Origin: Arthrobacter sp. MA-N2
Lineage (GTDB): Bacteria > Actinomycetota > Actinomycetes > Actinomycetales > Micrococcaceae
Length of the DNA: 64,000 bases
Direction of reading: 5' to 3'
Assembly: GCF_000517125.1 (NCBI RefSeq)
Contig: NZ_KI912155.1
Span: 2,150,696 to 2,214,695, forward strand
How positions within the stretch are numbered: position 1 is the first letter of the stretch; each line of letters starts with the position of its first letter. A program made the translations under genes and the position numbers. Below the pieces are notes generated by a model, which saw only the letters and a list, made by a program, of their open reading frames with translations, was not told the origin of the DNA and searched no databases. Of this stretch, positions 1 through 8,766 are shown piece by piece.

Positions 1-165
1 GTTCGCGTGACGGACAGCGACCTCACGTTCGGGGACCCGGACGCCGCCGTCGTGATCACCGGGCCGCTCCCCGCCGTCGTGCAGTGGGCCACGGGGCGTG
101 GCACCCACGGCGTGGGCGCTGACGGGACTGCCGGACAGGTGCCGGCCGCACCCAAGTGGATCTGA
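1..165 (+). CDS. C-terminal fragment, maleylpyruvate isomerase-like (DinB superfamily) protein, partial
   Basis: The open frame enters from the left edge and stops at TGA 163-165, leaving the last 54 residues. The tail contains FGDPDAAVVITGP followed by AVVQWATGR. This resembles the C-terminal GDPDAxVTGPxxxLLxWLxGR segment of mycothiol-dependent maleylpyruvate isomerase-like (TIGR03083-type) proteins. These are DinB-superfamily cytoplasmic enzymes, and most members have unknown substrates. The metal-binding N-terminal domain is outside the window, so the assignment rests on this short tail only. Confidence 0.55.
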   Translation, partial: VRVTDSDLTFGDPDAAVVITGPLPAVVQWATGRGTHGVGADGTAGQVPAAPKWI

Positions 166-184
166 CGGCGTCGGACACAAAGAA

Positions 185-230
185 GGTTGGTACAGCTCCC
201 GGCTTCTTCACCGCAGGAACTGTACCAACC
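185..230. terminator. Hairpin terminator between convergent genes
   Basis: Arms 185-198 and 217-230 form a 14-bp stem with one mismatch around an 18-base loop, followed by TTGTTT. It lies between the plus-strand partial gene ending at 165 and the minus-strand DUF4383 gene ending at 322, so it could serve both. The bases around it (166-321) hold no other recognisable gene. Confidence 0.6.
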
Positions 231-321
231 GCTTGTTTGACTATTCAGATGTGGCTGTAGATCCTACCCATTGGCGGCTCCTATAGTCCCGGGCTAGCTC
301 AATCCGGGCTTATGAAGAGAT

Positions 322-786
322 CTATTTTGCGTCGTCAGCCAGATGCCGTGAAAACATCCAGCCTGCGGCGATCATCAGGATGCCCAGAACCATGAACGTC
401 CAGTTGTCGAGAGTGTTCAGTGACAGGAAGTTAGCCGCCGAATCGACTCCGACACTCAACCCGTACACGCTGAGCACGATGTACAAGGCGCCGAAACTCA
501 TGAGGATATTGCGCGCGCCAAGACCGCCCGAGCGGGACATCGCCCAACTGGTTCCGCCAATGATTAGCTGCACAATGTTGAGCAGCAGCGACACCTGGAA
601 CACGCCCAGGAGCATTGCGTGCGAATTTGGTCCGAAGAACTGCAATTCCCCGTACCGCATGGTGATGCCCGGAATGAATCCGAGAAGGCCCACCAGCGCC
701 ATCAGAATACCCACACCCATGCCGATGTTCTGGACGTCTGTACGTCCGAAGTGAATACCGTGCGCATGTGGGGTTGCGGTAGTCAT
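322..786 (-). CDS. DUF4383 domain-containing membrane protein
   Basis: A 154-residue integral membrane protein with four hydrophobic segments separated by short loops, matching the length and topology of DUF4383 proteins, which are common in Actinobacteria and have no known function. The start at 786 is preferred over an in-frame ATG at 798 because GGAGGG lies a few bases upstream of the 786 ATG, and the first four codons of the longer form are part of that ribosome binding site. It is read alone, convergent with the fragment at 1-165. Confidence 0.75.
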   Translation of the reverse strand: MTTATPHAHGIHFGRTDVQNIGMGVGILMALVGLLGFIPGITMRYGELQFFGPNSHAMLLGVFQVSLLLNIVQLIIGGTSWAMSRSGGLGARNILMSFGALYIVLSVYGLSVGVDSAANFLSLNTLDNWTFMVLGILMIAAGWMFSRHLADDAK

Positions 787-844
787 TATGCCCTCCATCC
801 ACCTCTTGCGAACACTCCAATTTTACGTCTGACATATGCAAAAA

Positions 845-876
845 GCGCCCGGGGGCGGCTTGGCATCCCCGGACGC
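845..876. terminator. Bidirectional hairpin terminator
   Basis: Arms 845-854 and 867-876 pair over 10 positions with one mismatch. An A-run lies on the left side and a T-run (884-889) on the right, as in a bidirectional terminator. No gene now ends here: the DUF4383 gene starts to the left and an IS element lies to the right. It may therefore be left over from a gene displaced by the insertion. Confidence 0.5.
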
Positions 877-914
877 TCGTTACCTTTTTCGTAGCCCTTT
901 CCTGGTGCAGGATA

Positions 915-1110
915 TGGGTGTGTTGGCCTGCCGTCCCGGCATGATTGTGACGCTCTGTCGATGCATGATCCTGAGCGTGTTGTCACCGGGGCTTGGCAGG
1001 TGCCAGGGAGACCGCTAATAGGGGCAGGACAGTTTGGGATCGTCGTGCGTAACGTGGATGCCGGGCCCTGACACCGCTGACGGGCCGGCACTGGAGGATG
1101 ACCCGCGACT
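915..1110 (+). ncRNA. Putative IS110 bridge/seek RNA region
   Basis: This noncoding stretch lies between the presumed left end of the element and the transposase ribosome binding site. It is rich in short inverted segments. It contains ATAGGGGCA (1018-1026), identical to the presumed right terminus of the element, as expected if it were one strand of a donor-binding loop. The location agrees with the known IS110-group arrangement. RNA boundaries and the target-binding loop cannot be set by eye. Confidence 0.35.
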
Positions 1111-1121
1111 GGAGGTGCCAG

Positions 1122-2321
1122 GTGATCAGAAACCACGAAACCGTTGACGTTTTCATTGGCTTGGACGTCGGCAAGGGCGAACACCACGCCGTTGCCTTGG
1201 ACCGGGCCGGGAAGAAGCTGCTGGACCGGGCATTGCCCAATGACGAGGCCCGGATCCGTGAGATCCTGGCCGAGTTTCAAGGCCACGGACAGGCGTTGCT
1301 GGTCGTCGATCAGCCCGCGACGATCGGGGCGCTCCCGGTGGCCGTGGCCCAGGCCGCCGGCATGCCCGTCGGTTACCTGCCGGGCCTGGCGATGCGGCGG
1401 ATCGCGGATCTGCACCCGGGAGAGGCGAAGACCGATGCCCGGGACGCGTTCATCATCGCCGACGCCGCACGCACCATGCCCCACGCCCTGCGCTCGGTCC
1501 AACTCGCCGACACCCAGCTCGCCGAGCTGAGCATGCTCTGCGGTTTCGACGATGACCTGGCCAAACAGATCACTGCGACTTCCAACCGGATCCGCGGTCT
1601 GCTCACCCAGATCCACCCGGCACTGGAGCGTGTTCTTGGCCCGCGCCTGGACCACCCTGCCGTGCTGGACCTGCTGCGGACCTGGCCCACCCCGGAGGCC
1701 TTGCGTCATGCCGGCCGGCGCCGGATCGGGAACCGGCTGGGAAAGCTCGCGCCCCGGATGGGCGAACGCCTCGCCGATGAGATCATCGAGGCCCTGGGCA
1801 AGCAAACCGTGGTCGTGGTCGGCACGAACGCCGCCACGATCGTGCTGCCCCAGCTCGCGGGCATGCTCGCCGCGTTCCACGAAGCCCGCGCTACCGTTTA
1901 TGCCCAGGTCGAAGCCCTCGTGGAGGCCCACCCTCTTCACCACGTCCTGACGTCACTGCCGGCGGTCGGCGTCAGGACAGCAGCACGGATCCTCACCGAA
2001 GTCGTCGGGAAAGACTTCGCCTCAGCGGCGCACCTGGCATCCTGCGCAGGCCTGACACCGGTGACCTGGCGATCCGGGACCTCCATCCGTGCCGACCGCG
2101 CCTCCCGGAAAGGCAACAAAGTCCTCAAACGCGCCCTCTACCTCTCCGCCTTCGCCGCACTGAAAGACCCGCTCTCGCGCGCCTACTACGACCGCAAACG
2201 AGCCGAAGGAAAACGACACAACCAAGCCCTCATCGCCCTCGCCAGACGCCGCTGCGACACCCTCTACGCCATGCTCCGAGACGGAACCCTCTACCAAGCA
2301 CGAACACCCACAGCAGCTTGA
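1122..2321 (+). CDS. IS110 family transposase (DEDD recombinase)
   Basis: A 399-residue recombinase of the IS110 type. The N-terminal RuvC-like DEDD domain shows FIGLDVGKGEHH with the first Asp and KTDARDA with later acidic residues. The C-terminal transposase_20 half contains LPAVGVRTAARIL, CAGLTPV and GNKVLKRALY with the conserved serine-type region. The frame is intact and of normal length, so the protein may be active. The GTG at 1122 follows GGAGGTG (1111-1117) at good spacing; an ATG at 1098 abuts its own GGAGG and is less likely. These enzymes use a guide RNA to choose target and donor sites. Confidence 0.9.
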   Translation: MIRNHETVDVFIGLDVGKGEHHAVALDRAGKKLLDRALPNDEARIREILAEFQGHGQALLVVDQPATIGALPVAVAQAAGMPVGYLPGLAMRRIADLHPGEAKTDARDAFIIADAARTMPHALRSVQLADTQLAELSMLCGFDDDLAKQITATSNRIRGLLTQIHPALERVLGPRLDHPAVLDLLRTWPTPEALRHAGRRRIGNRLGKLAPRMGERLADEIIEALGKQTVVVVGTNAATIVLPQLAGMLAAFHEARATVYAQVEALVEAHPLHHVLTSLPAVGVRTAARILTEVVGKDFASAAHLASCAGLTPVTWRSGTSIRADRASRKGNKVLKRALYLSAFAALKDPLSRAYYDRKRAEGKRHNQALIALARRRCDTLYAMLRDGTLYQARTPTAA

Positions 2322-2335
2322 CAAAAAACATAGGG

Positions 2336-2414
2336 GCACGCTCACTTTTGGCTGGTTTCCCGCCGGCGATCCTCCTGCACTTGTTCGCGGGTTTCCCCGG
2401 ACGCACGCTCACTT
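2336..2414. repeat. Intergenic repeat unit bounded by 12-bp direct repeats
   Basis: GCACGCTCACTT occurs at 2336-2347 and again at 2403-2414. Between them are GC-rich segments with GGTTTCC/GGTTTCCCC cores. The first copy touches the presumed right end of the IS110 element, so the element may have inserted at or in a member of this repeat family. The rest of the 260-base gap to 2581 holds a small hairpin (GAGCGAGCGTCGCTC, around 2470) and no gene. Confidence 0.5.
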
Positions 2415-2581
2415 ATGCGACGGCGCGACGGCGGGTGTGCAGGAGCGTTTCGCTTTCGGGGGTTATAGATGAGCGAGCGTCGCTCGGAGATGCGTCAAAG
2501 GTGACGGAGCGTTGAGGGGATTGGCGGGATCTGCGGGCGCCTGCCGGGGGAGTGGGGCACGCCGTGGCACGATAGGACACG

Positions 2582-3913
2582 ATGAAACTGCGCGCTGATC
2601 AGACTGGTAACCGTGGCCTGCCCATGCCTTTGTGGTTGCAGGGTGCCCTTGAGTCGGTCCAGGCCGCCATCATCTCGGCGCTCGTGGTGGTCCTGCCGCT
2701 GGTGGGTGTCTGGGCCACCGATGGCTTCCAGGACCACAGCATCGATTTCCTGGCACGCTTGGCCGGTCAAACCTGGCTGCTGGTCCATGGTGTCCCTCTT
2801 CAGCTTGCCACGGTCAACATAGGAACCGCGGGCCTCCCGGGCTCCGGCATGTTGTCGCTCATCCCCCTCGGCCTGACCCTGGTTCCCTTCCTCCTTGCTT
2901 GGCGCGCCGGCCGCCGACTAGCCCGGGCATCCTACACAGACCAGCTTTGGCAGGCCTTCTTCGGGGCGTTGCTTGTCTACGGAGCATTTGGCGCGGCCAC
3001 CGGATTCATCTGCCGCAACGGGGATGTTGTCGTCAACATCTGGTTCGCCGCATTGCTGCCGCTCATCCCATTCGGCCTCGGCATGGTGGTAGGTGCCCGG
3101 CGCGAGTCCGGCTCCTGGAGCAGGCTCATTGGCGTCGACGCCGTCGATTGGCTCGCACGCACCAGCCAACATTCCCGTTGGGCCGGGTCTTATTTCGGCT
3201 CCGCCATCATAGCCGGGTTCGTTGCGACCATGGGTGCCCTGACACTTGCAGCCTCGTTGCTTGCCGTCGATCTCGTCATCCATTGGACGGACATCGTCGC
3301 CGTCTACGAAGGCCTGAAAGCCGGGGCCCTGGGCGGTGGCGTCCTGACGATCGCCCAGCTCGGCTACCTGCCCAACCTGGCGGTTTTCACCCTGGCTTGG
3401 TCCTCCGGCGCCGGGTTCGATCTTGGCATAGGCTCGCACGCCGGGCCGCTGGGTACCGCCGTCGGACCCCTTCCTGCCATTCCCATCTTCGGGGCACTGC
3501 CCACCGGGCAGCTCGACTTCGGTACCGCGGCCCTCGCGCTTCCGGTGATCGCCGGCCTGTTGGCGGGCTGGTGGTTCCTGCGTGCGGGCGAGAACCATTT
3601 CGACGAATGGCTCTCCATCAAGATCAGGGCGCGCTGGTTCACGGCTACTGTTTCCACACTGATCCTGGGTGCGCTCATAGGCGTGGTTGCGGGTGCCCTG
3701 GCGGGCGTCCTGGCTTGGCTGGCGCGCGGTTCCGCTGGAATTGGACGCCTCACCGCGATCGGCCCCGACCCCCTGTGGACGGCAAGCTGGATCGCTGCGG
3801 AGGTGGGGATCGGCGTCGTGATCGGTTACTCGGTAGGGCCGTGGCTCGAGCGGCGGCAGAAGCTTCGCGAAGCGGACCTTGACGCTCCCGCGTACGACGG
3901 CGACCGCGGCTAA
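2582..3913 (+). CDS. DUF6350 family multipass membrane protein (PerM-like)
   Basis: A 443-residue integral membrane protein with roughly ten hydrophobic segments, including a long one around residues 25-45 and a C-terminal pair before a charged tail. Length, topology and position just upstream of purN match the DUF6350 family, which includes mycobacterial PerM (Rv0955), a protein linked to cell division and persistence. AGGA lies five bases before the ATG. The function here is inferred from synteny and family, not from a catalytic motif. Confidence 0.75.
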   Translation: MKLRADQTGNRGLPMPLWLQGALESVQAAIISALVVVLPLVGVWATDGFQDHSIDFLARLAGQTWLLVHGVPLQLATVNIGTAGLPGSGMLSLIPLGLTLVPFLLAWRAGRRLARASYTDQLWQAFFGALLVYGAFGAATGFICRNGDVVVNIWFAALLPLIPFGLGMVVGARRESGSWSRLIGVDAVDWLARTSQHSRWAGSYFGSAIIAGFVATMGALTLAASLLAVDLVIHWTDIVAVYEGLKAGALGGGVLTIAQLGYLPNLAVFTLAWSSGAGFDLGIGSHAGPLGTAVGPLPAIPIFGALPTGQLDFGTAALALPVIAGLLAGWWFLRAGENHFDEWLSIKIRARWFTATVSTLILGALIGVVAGALAGVLAWLARGSAGIGRLTAIGPDPLWTASWIAAEVGIGVVIGYSVGPWLERRQKLREADLDAPAYDGDRG

Positions 3914-3944
3914 AGTGTCTACCGCGCCTTGGCGTGTGGCTGGG

Positions 3945-4367
3945 CTAGCGCAACCCGGTGGGAACGGACTTTTGGAAGTCCACTTGGCAGGAGTTTTGGG
4001 CCTGGAGCGTCAGTGCGCTCCGCGCGCAGTCCTGCAAGGTGCGGATTTGTTGGAAGAAGACGACTGCAGTCAGCACCAGTACGCACATGATGGCTGTGAC
4101 TACCAGCCCGGAGATGGTGCCGAGTAACACGATGCGCGGCTGCTTGAACCTGATGGTGCGGACGAGAACCACCACGCCAAGCACCCCCGCGATGACGGTG
4201 AGGACGGCACTGAGCCAGACGTAGCTGATGTTCAGGACGTAGACGAAGATGGCGCCAAGCACAGTGAGCAGGAATGACCTGAACAACGTTTGGGTAATTG
4301 CAAGCGCTGATTTGGCAGCTTCGCTTTGTGGATGCTGCTGAGGGCTGGGTCCAACGCCGGAATTCAT
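3945..4367 (-). CDS. Small membrane protein of unknown function
   Basis: About 140 residues with a hydrophilic N-terminus (PSPQQHPQSEAAKSA) and three hydrophobic segments (FLLTVLGAIFVYVL, LSAVLTVIAGVLGVVVLV and GLVVTAIMCVLVLTAVVFF). Two cysteines lie in the short extracytoplasmic C-terminus (QDCARSALTLQAQNSCQVD), where they could form a disulfide. Starting at 4367 keeps it clear of the divergent purN promoter; an in-frame start at 4394 would overlap that promoter. I do not recognise a named family. Confidence 0.6.
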   Translation of the reverse strand: MNSGVGPSPQQHPQSEAAKSALAITQTLFRSFLLTVLGAIFVYVLNISYVWLSAVLTVIAGVLGVVVLVRTIRFKQPRIVLLGTISGLVVTAIMCVLVLTAVVFFQQIRTLQDCARSALTLQAQNSCQVDFQKSVPTGLR

Positions 4368-4393
4368 GTTTTCCAGCCTACGCGAGCCACCCA

Positions 4394-4399
4394 TAAGCT
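4394..4399 (+). promoter_or_regulatory. Leaderless -10 element of purN
   Basis: TAAGCT ends six bases before the purN ATG at 4406, placing the expected transcription start on or beside the start codon. No ribosome binding site precedes the gene and no clear -35 is seen. Confidence 0.5.
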
Positions 4400-4405
4400 A
4401 GTGCA

Positions 4406-4978
4406 ATGCGCATTGTTGTCCTCGTCTCCGGTACCGGTTCCAACCTCCAGTCAGTTATCGACGCCGTGAAAGCGGGCGAGCTGGACGTTGAGATCGCAGC
4501 CGTAGGTGCCGACAGGCCGGGCACATACGGCGTGGAACGCTCCGCCGAGGCAGGGCTGGATACCTTCGTGGTGGACTTCAAGGACTATGCTGACCGGGCC
4601 GATTGGAACGCCGCGCTGACCACGGCCGTTGCCGCGTACCACCCGGACGTGGTGGTTTCCTCGGGGTTCATGCGGATTGTCAGCCCGGAATTTATCGATG
4701 CGTTCGGCGGCAAATACCTGAACACCCACCCGGCGCTGTTGCCGGCCTTCCCGGGGGCTCACGGAGTCCGCGATGCGATGGCCTATGGAGTGAAGGTGAC
4801 GGGCTGCACTGTCCACTGGGCCGACGCCGGCGTGGACACCGGCCCTATCATCGCCCAGGAAGCTGTCGCGATCGCCCCGGACGACACTGAGGACACCCTG
4901 CACGAACGCATCAAGGTAGTCGAACGCCGGCTCTTGGTCCGGACCCTCGCAGAGCTTGCGGCGGGAAAGCACGCCTGA
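4406..4978 (+). CDS. purN: Phosphoribosylglycinamide formyltransferase
   Basis: PurN transfers the formyl group of 10-formyltetrahydrofolate to GAR, the third step of purine synthesis, in the cytoplasm. The 190-residue length is standard. The N-terminal VLVSGTGSNLQSVIDA is the phosphate-binding loop. The segment NTHPALLPAFPG supplies the catalytic Asn/His region, and HWADAGVDTGPII carries the catalytic Asp. It follows the PerM-like gene, but a divergent membrane-protein gene lies between, and its own -10 suggests separate transcription. purH, usually next to it, is about 2 kb away here, beyond a MurNAc recycling pair. Confidence 0.96.
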   Translation: MRIVVLVSGTGSNLQSVIDAVKAGELDVEIAAVGADRPGTYGVERSAEAGLDTFVVDFKDYADRADWNAALTTAVAAYHPDVVVSSGFMRIVSPEFIDAFGGKYLNTHPALLPAFPGAHGVRDAMAYGVKVTGCTVHWADAGVDTGPIIAQEAVAIAPDDTEDTLHERIKVVERRLLVRTLAELAAGKHA

Positions 4979-4991
4979 GTCTCGTGCACCC

Positions 4992-5057
4992 CCCAACTGA
5001 CTCGCATTAGTTGTCGTTATGACGGCTCAAAACGACAACTAATGCGAGTTAGTTGGG
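4992..5057. repeat. Dispersed palindromic repeat, copy 1
   Basis: An interrupted palindrome with long arms separated by a 12-base loop. The outer arm begins CCCAACTGACTCGC and the inner arm ends TTGTCGTT. It shows one arm mismatch. It lies between convergent purN (ends 4978) and murQ (ends 5073), so it may also act as a bidirectional terminator, although it lacks a T-run. Three more copies occur in this window. Confidence 0.85.
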
Positions 5058-5072
5058 CATGGGGAAGGCTCC

Positions 5073-6026
5073 CTATCCGTGGTCCTGGATCGCCCTCCGC
5101 AGGAAGCCTCCGGCCGCGTCCAAAGCACTCTTCGCCTGCCCGGGATCGATACCTGTCAGCACCACCAGGATGGCCGCCTTCACCGAACCACCCACCGAAT
5201 CCAGTGCGCGAATCGCTGTCTCCGCATCCACGCCCGTGGCATGTTGGACGGTTCGCTGGGACCTCGCAAGGAGCTTCTTGTTGGTGGCGCGCAGATCCAC
5301 CATCAGGTTTCCGTAGGTCTTGCCGAGCTTGACCATGGCGAGCGTGCTGATCATATTGAGGACGAGCTTTTGAGCAGTACCCGCCTTGAGCCGCGTGGAG
5401 CCGGCAACGAACTCCGGACCGACCACGACGTCGATCGCCACGTCCGCCAGTTTGCTGATGGGGGAGTCGTGGTTGCAGGCAAGCGATGCCGTAAATGCCC
5501 CACGGCTGCGGGCTTCCTCGAGCGCGCCGATCACGTAGGGAGTGCGTCCGGACGCCGAAATCCCGACGACGGCGTCCTCCTCGGTCACGCTGATGTCGTG
5601 CAGGTCCCGGGCTCCGGCCGTGGCGTTGTCCTCGGCGTACTCCACTGGTTTCTGGATGGCCTGGACGCCGCCGGCGATGATCCCGACGACGAGACCCGGG
5701 GGAGTGCCGAAGGTGGGCGGGCATTCGCTCGCGTCCAGGACACCGAGCCGCCCTGCCGTTCCGGCGCCCACATAGATCAGCCGCCCACCGAGCGCGAGGC
5801 GTTCCGCTACGGCATCGACCACCGCGGCGATCTGCCCGCTGGCGCGTTCGACGGCGGCCGGGACTCCCCGGTTCTGTTCGTTCATGGCGGAGACGAGCTC
5901 GGCCGTTCCCATCGTGTCCAATTCACCCAGCGTGGGCAATGCGGCTTCGGTTTGGAGGCCCGCGAGCTCGGAGCGGAGTTCCTTGAGCTCGTCTTCGGGG
6001 GGAGCTGCGTCAGACTGTTCCGTCAC
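5073..6026 (-). CDS. murQ: N-acetylmuramic acid 6-phosphate etherase
   Basis: MurQ cleaves the lactyl ether of MurNAc-6-phosphate to give GlcNAc-6-phosphate and D-lactate during peptidoglycan recycling. The 317-residue product carries a SIS domain with LIYVGAGTAGRLGVLDASE near residue 65-85 and the family signature GISASGRTPYV; residues KLVLNMISTLAMVKLGK lie in the C-terminal half. A GTG at 6026 after an AGGAAAGG-like site is chosen. The longer in-frame ORF to 6155 runs inside the preceding kinase gene. It overlaps that gene by 17 bases, indicating translational coupling. Confidence 0.93.
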   Translation of the reverse strand: MTEQSDAAPPEDELKELRSELAGLQTEAALPTLGELDTMGTAELVSAMNEQNRGVPAAVERASGQIAAVVDAVAERLALGGRLIYVGAGTAGRLGVLDASECPPTFGTPPGLVVGIIAGGVQAIQKPVEYAEDNATAGARDLHDISVTEEDAVVGISASGRTPYVIGALEEARSRGAFTASLACNHDSPISKLADVAIDVVVGPEFVAGSTRLKAGTAQKLVLNMISTLAMVKLGKTYGNLMVDLRATNKKLLARSQRTVQHATGVDAETAIRALDSVGGSVKAAILVVLTGIDPGQAKSALDAAGGFLRRAIQDHG

Positions 6027-6936
6027 GGTGAATATACCTTTCCTGAAGGAGCCCGCGGCGGTTCGCTGCGAGGGCGGCACCGTCCATCCCATCGCCGAGC
6101 CGCGCAACCACCTCAATCCCAGCCGAAGCGAGGGCGTTGTGCAAGAGCCCGGCAAAGAACTCCGATTTCACTACCCCGCCAAGGAGCGCCACCCGCTTCG
6201 AATCGTCTGAGGCAAGGGTCACTGTGTTCACGAGAAGCCTGCACGCTTCGTGCAGGAGGGAGCGGCCGACGGCGTCTCCAGCCTCCGCCGCGTGCAGCAC
6301 TTCGAGCGTGAACCCCGCCATTGTCCGGGCCGGGTTGTCGGACTCGGCGAGCCACGCGGGAAGCCGCGCGGGCGAACCGGCCAGCGCGGTGGCCGCAGCG
6401 AGCAACGAAGTGGCCGGGCCGCCGTCGTGCGCTTGCAGTGCGGCCTGAAGGCCCTGCTGGCCGATCCAGCGGCCGCTTCCCAGATCGCCCAAGAGAGGAC
6501 CCCACCCATCGGCACGGTGAAGGTTACCGGCGTCGTCAAAGCGGAAGGCTACGGCGCCGGTGCCCACAATCAGCACGGTTCCCGGTGCACCCTGGAGGGC
6601 GCCAAGGTGGGCGGCCGTGGCATCCGAGAGGACAGCAGCGGGCACCCGGAAGCGTTCGGAAAGCAGGGCCGCGAGCTCACGGGAGTTCTCCGCGGAGGCC
6701 TCAACTCCGGCTACGGCGGCGCCGATTCGCCACATGGAATCGCTCGGGACCCCGGCCGGCAGCATGGCGGCGGTATCCGCGAGCAGCTCGAATGCGAACC
6801 GGGCTCCGTGATCCATCCCCAAGCCGGGGAAACCATGCTGGTCCGCCGAACCCAACACTTTATCGCCCTGCCTGAGTTCAACCCGGCACCGGCTCTTGCC
6901 GACGTCGGCCACCAAAATCACATTCTCGGAACCCAT
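6010..6936 (-). CDS. BadF/BadG family sugar kinase, likely MurNAc/GlcNAc kinase
   Basis: A 308-residue ASKHA-fold kinase. The N-terminus [16 protein letters not shown] is the phosphate-1 loop, [11 protein letters not shown] and [16 protein letters not shown] are the phosphate-2 and N-acetylglucosamine-kinase-like signatures, and [12 protein letters not shown] is the adenosine loop. It overlaps the start of murQ, so the natural substrate is probably MurNAc (giving MurNAc-6-P) and perhaps GlcNAc, as for clostridial MurK. No transporter is adjacent, so it may act on cytosolic MurNAc. The start is supported by a leaderless -10 six bases upstream. Confidence 0.85.
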   Translation of the reverse strand: MGSENVILVADVGKSRCRVELRQGDKVLGSADQHGFPGLGMDHGARFAFELLADTAAMLPAGVPSDSMWRIGAAVAGVEASAENSRELAALLSERFRVPAAVLSDATAAHLGALQGAPGTVLIVGTGAVAFRFDDAGNLHRADGWGPLLGDLGSGRWIGQQGLQAALQAHDGGPATSLLAAATALAGSPARLPAWLAESDNPARTMAGFTLEVLHAAEAGDAVGRSLLHEACRLLVNTVTLASDDSKRVALLGGVVKSEFFAGLLHNALASAGIEVVARLGDGMDGAALAANRRGLLQERYIHRDGTV

Positions 6937-6942
6937 GGCCCC

Positions 6943-6948
6943 ACCTTA
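6943..6948 (-). promoter_or_regulatory. Leaderless -10 element of the kinase-murQ operon
   Basis: On the minus strand TAAGGT ends six bases before the ATG at 6936. No ribosome binding site is visible, consistent with a leaderless transcript covering the kinase and murQ. Confidence 0.45.
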
Positions 6949-7056
6949 TGTTGCGGGCAGTGCCGCGTCTCGAAAATCGAAGTGGAGCCACAACACGATA
7001 AACTTGCCCGTATCCCCAGCAACCGTGGAATCCCGCGACATAAGACGGAGACTTTT

Positions 7057-8739
7057 GTGAGCTTGACGCAGCTTGACCGTGTTCCCATCCGCCGTGCACT
7101 GATCTCGGTTTACGACAAGACGGGGCTGGAGGAGCTCGCGAAGGGCCTGCACGCAGCAGGAGTCGCCATCGTCTCCACCGGCTCCACCGCAAAGCGGATC
7201 GCCGCGGCCGGTATTCCGGTCAAGGAAGTCGAAGAAGTCACCGGTTCCCCGGAGATGCTCGACGGCCGCGTGAAGACCCTGCACCCGCGCGTTCACGGCG
7301 GCATCCTGGCCGATCGTCGGGTTCCCGCCCACATGGAAACGCTCGCCCGCATGGACATCGAACCGTTCGACCTGGTGGTGGTGAACCTTTACCCGTTCGT
7401 GGAGACTGTCCGCTCCGGCGCAGCCCAGGACGACGTCGTCGAACAGATCGACATCGGGGGTCCCGCCATGGTGCGTTCGGCCGCGAAGAACCACGCCGCC
7501 GTCGCGATCGTGGTTGACCCCACCTTTTACGGTGCCGTGGTGGAAGCCGCCGCTGCCGGAGGCTTCGACCTGAAGACCCGCCGCCGCCTCGCAGCGAAGG
7601 CCTTCGCCCACACTGCAACGTACGACACGGCCGTTGCCACCTGGACCGCCAGCCAGTTCCTCGACGAGGACGGCGACGGCATCATCGACTGGCCCGCCTA
7701 TGCAGGCCTGGCCTTGGAACGCTCCGAAGTGCTGCGGTACGGCGAGAACCCACACCAGCAGGCGGCCCTCTACGTGGACAAGGCCGCGCCCGCCGGTATC
7801 GCCCAAGCAGACCAGCTGCACGGCAAAGCCATGAGCTATAACAACTTCGTCGACGCCGATGCCGCCTTGCGCGCAGCCTTCGATTTCTCCGAGCCGGCCG
7901 TTGCCATCATCAAGCACGCCAATCCGTGCGGCGTGGCCGTTGGCTCCGCGGATGCCGAGGACCCCATTGCCGACGCCCACGCCAAGGCCCACGCTTGCGA
8001 TCCCGTGTCCGCCTTCGGCGGCGTCATCGCGGCCAACAGTATTGTCACAGCGGGCATGGCACGCACCGTGGCCGGGATCTTCACCGAGGTTGTCATCGCC
8101 CCGGGCTTCGAGCCGGAAGCGGTTGACATCCTGTCCAAGAAGAAGAACATCCGCCTGTTGGCCCTTCCGGACGGCTACGGCCGCTACCCGACGGAGATCC
8201 GCCAGGTCTCGGGCGGCGTCCTTGTCCAGCAAGCCGACAAGGTGGACGCCGACGGCGACAACCCCGCCAACTGGACCCTCGCCGCGGGCGAAGCCGCCGA
8301 CGACGCCACGCTGGCCGATCTCGCGTTTGCTTGGACCGCTTGCCGCGCCGCCAAGTCCAACGCAATCCTCCTTGCCGACAATGGCGCCGCAGTGGGCATC
8401 GGCATGGGCCAGGTCAACCGTCTGGACTCCTGCAAACTGGCTGTCGAGCGTGCCAACACCCTGGGCGTTCAGATGGAGTCCGACGTCGCTGCTGGCGGCG
8501 ATGCCCCGGGCGGTGCCTCCAACGCCTCCGCGACTGGCGCACCCGAGCGCGCCCGCGGTGCCGTGGCTGCTTCCGATGCGTTCTTCCCGTTCGCCGATGG
8601 CTTGCAGATCCTGATCGATGCCGGTGTCCGCGCCGTCGTCCAGCCAGGTGGCTCCGTCCGTGATGAGGAAGTGATTGCCGCGGCCAATGCTGCAGGCATC
8701 ACGATGTACTTCACAGGTGCGCGGCACTTCTTCCACTAA
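7057..8739 (+). CDS. purH: Bifunctional AICAR formyltransferase / IMP cyclohydrolase
   Basis: PurH performs the last two steps of IMP synthesis, using 10-formyltetrahydrofolate. The 560-residue protein has an N-terminal MGS-like cyclohydrolase domain ([41 protein letters not shown]) and a C-terminal transformylase domain ([14 protein letters not shown] [42 protein letters not shown]). GTG 7057 lies six bases after GGAG. The open frame extends 800 bases further upstream but that part is antisense to the kinase gene. An alanine/glycine-rich insert near residue 490-510 makes it slightly long. Confidence 0.96.
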   Translation: MSLTQLDRVPIRRALISVYDKTGLEELAKGLHAAGVAIVSTGSTAKRIAAAGIPVKEVEEVTGSPEMLDGRVKTLHPRVHGGILADRRVPAHMETLARMDIEPFDLVVVNLYPFVETVRSGAAQDDVVEQIDIGGPAMVRSAAKNHAAVAIVVDPTFYGAVVEAAAAGGFDLKTRRRLAAKAFAHTATYDTAVATWTASQFLDEDGDGIIDWPAYAGLALERSEVLRYGENPHQQAALYVDKAAPAGIAQADQLHGKAMSYNNFVDADAALRAAFDFSEPAVAIIKHANPCGVAVGSADAEDPIADAHAKAHACDPVSAFGGVIAANSIVTAGMARTVAGIFTEVVIAPGFEPEAVDILSKKKNIRLLALPDGYGRYPTEIRQVSGGVLVQQADKVDADGDNPANWTLAAGEAADDATLADLAFAWTACRAAKSNAILLADNGAAVGIGMGQVNRLDSCKLAVERANTLGVQMESDVAAGGDAPGGASNASATGAPERARGAVAASDAFFPFADGLQILIDAGVRAVVQPGGSVRDEEVIAAANAAGITMYFTGARHFFH

Positions 8740-8766
8740 GTCCACACGCTCCACCAAAAAATGGTC

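Larger units (their letters stand above)
905..2340 (+). mobile_element. IS110-family insertion sequence (ends approximate)
   Basis: The element is inferred from its transposase gene plus a 5' noncoding segment of about 200 bases, a layout typical of IS110 elements, which carry a guide (bridge or seek) RNA beside the gene. No long terminal inverted repeats are seen, as expected for this family. The nine bases ATAGGGGCA occur at 1018-1026 in the noncoding segment and again at 2330-2338 just after the transposase stop. The right end is probably within a few bases of 2340, where a chromosomal repeat begins. The left end is a guess. Confidence 0.5.

Noticed and set aside
786..1943. A 385-residue minus-strand open frame antisense to the IS110 transposase
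   Set aside because: The plus strand carries the DEDD transposase motifs; the antisense frame has no coherent fold or start signal.
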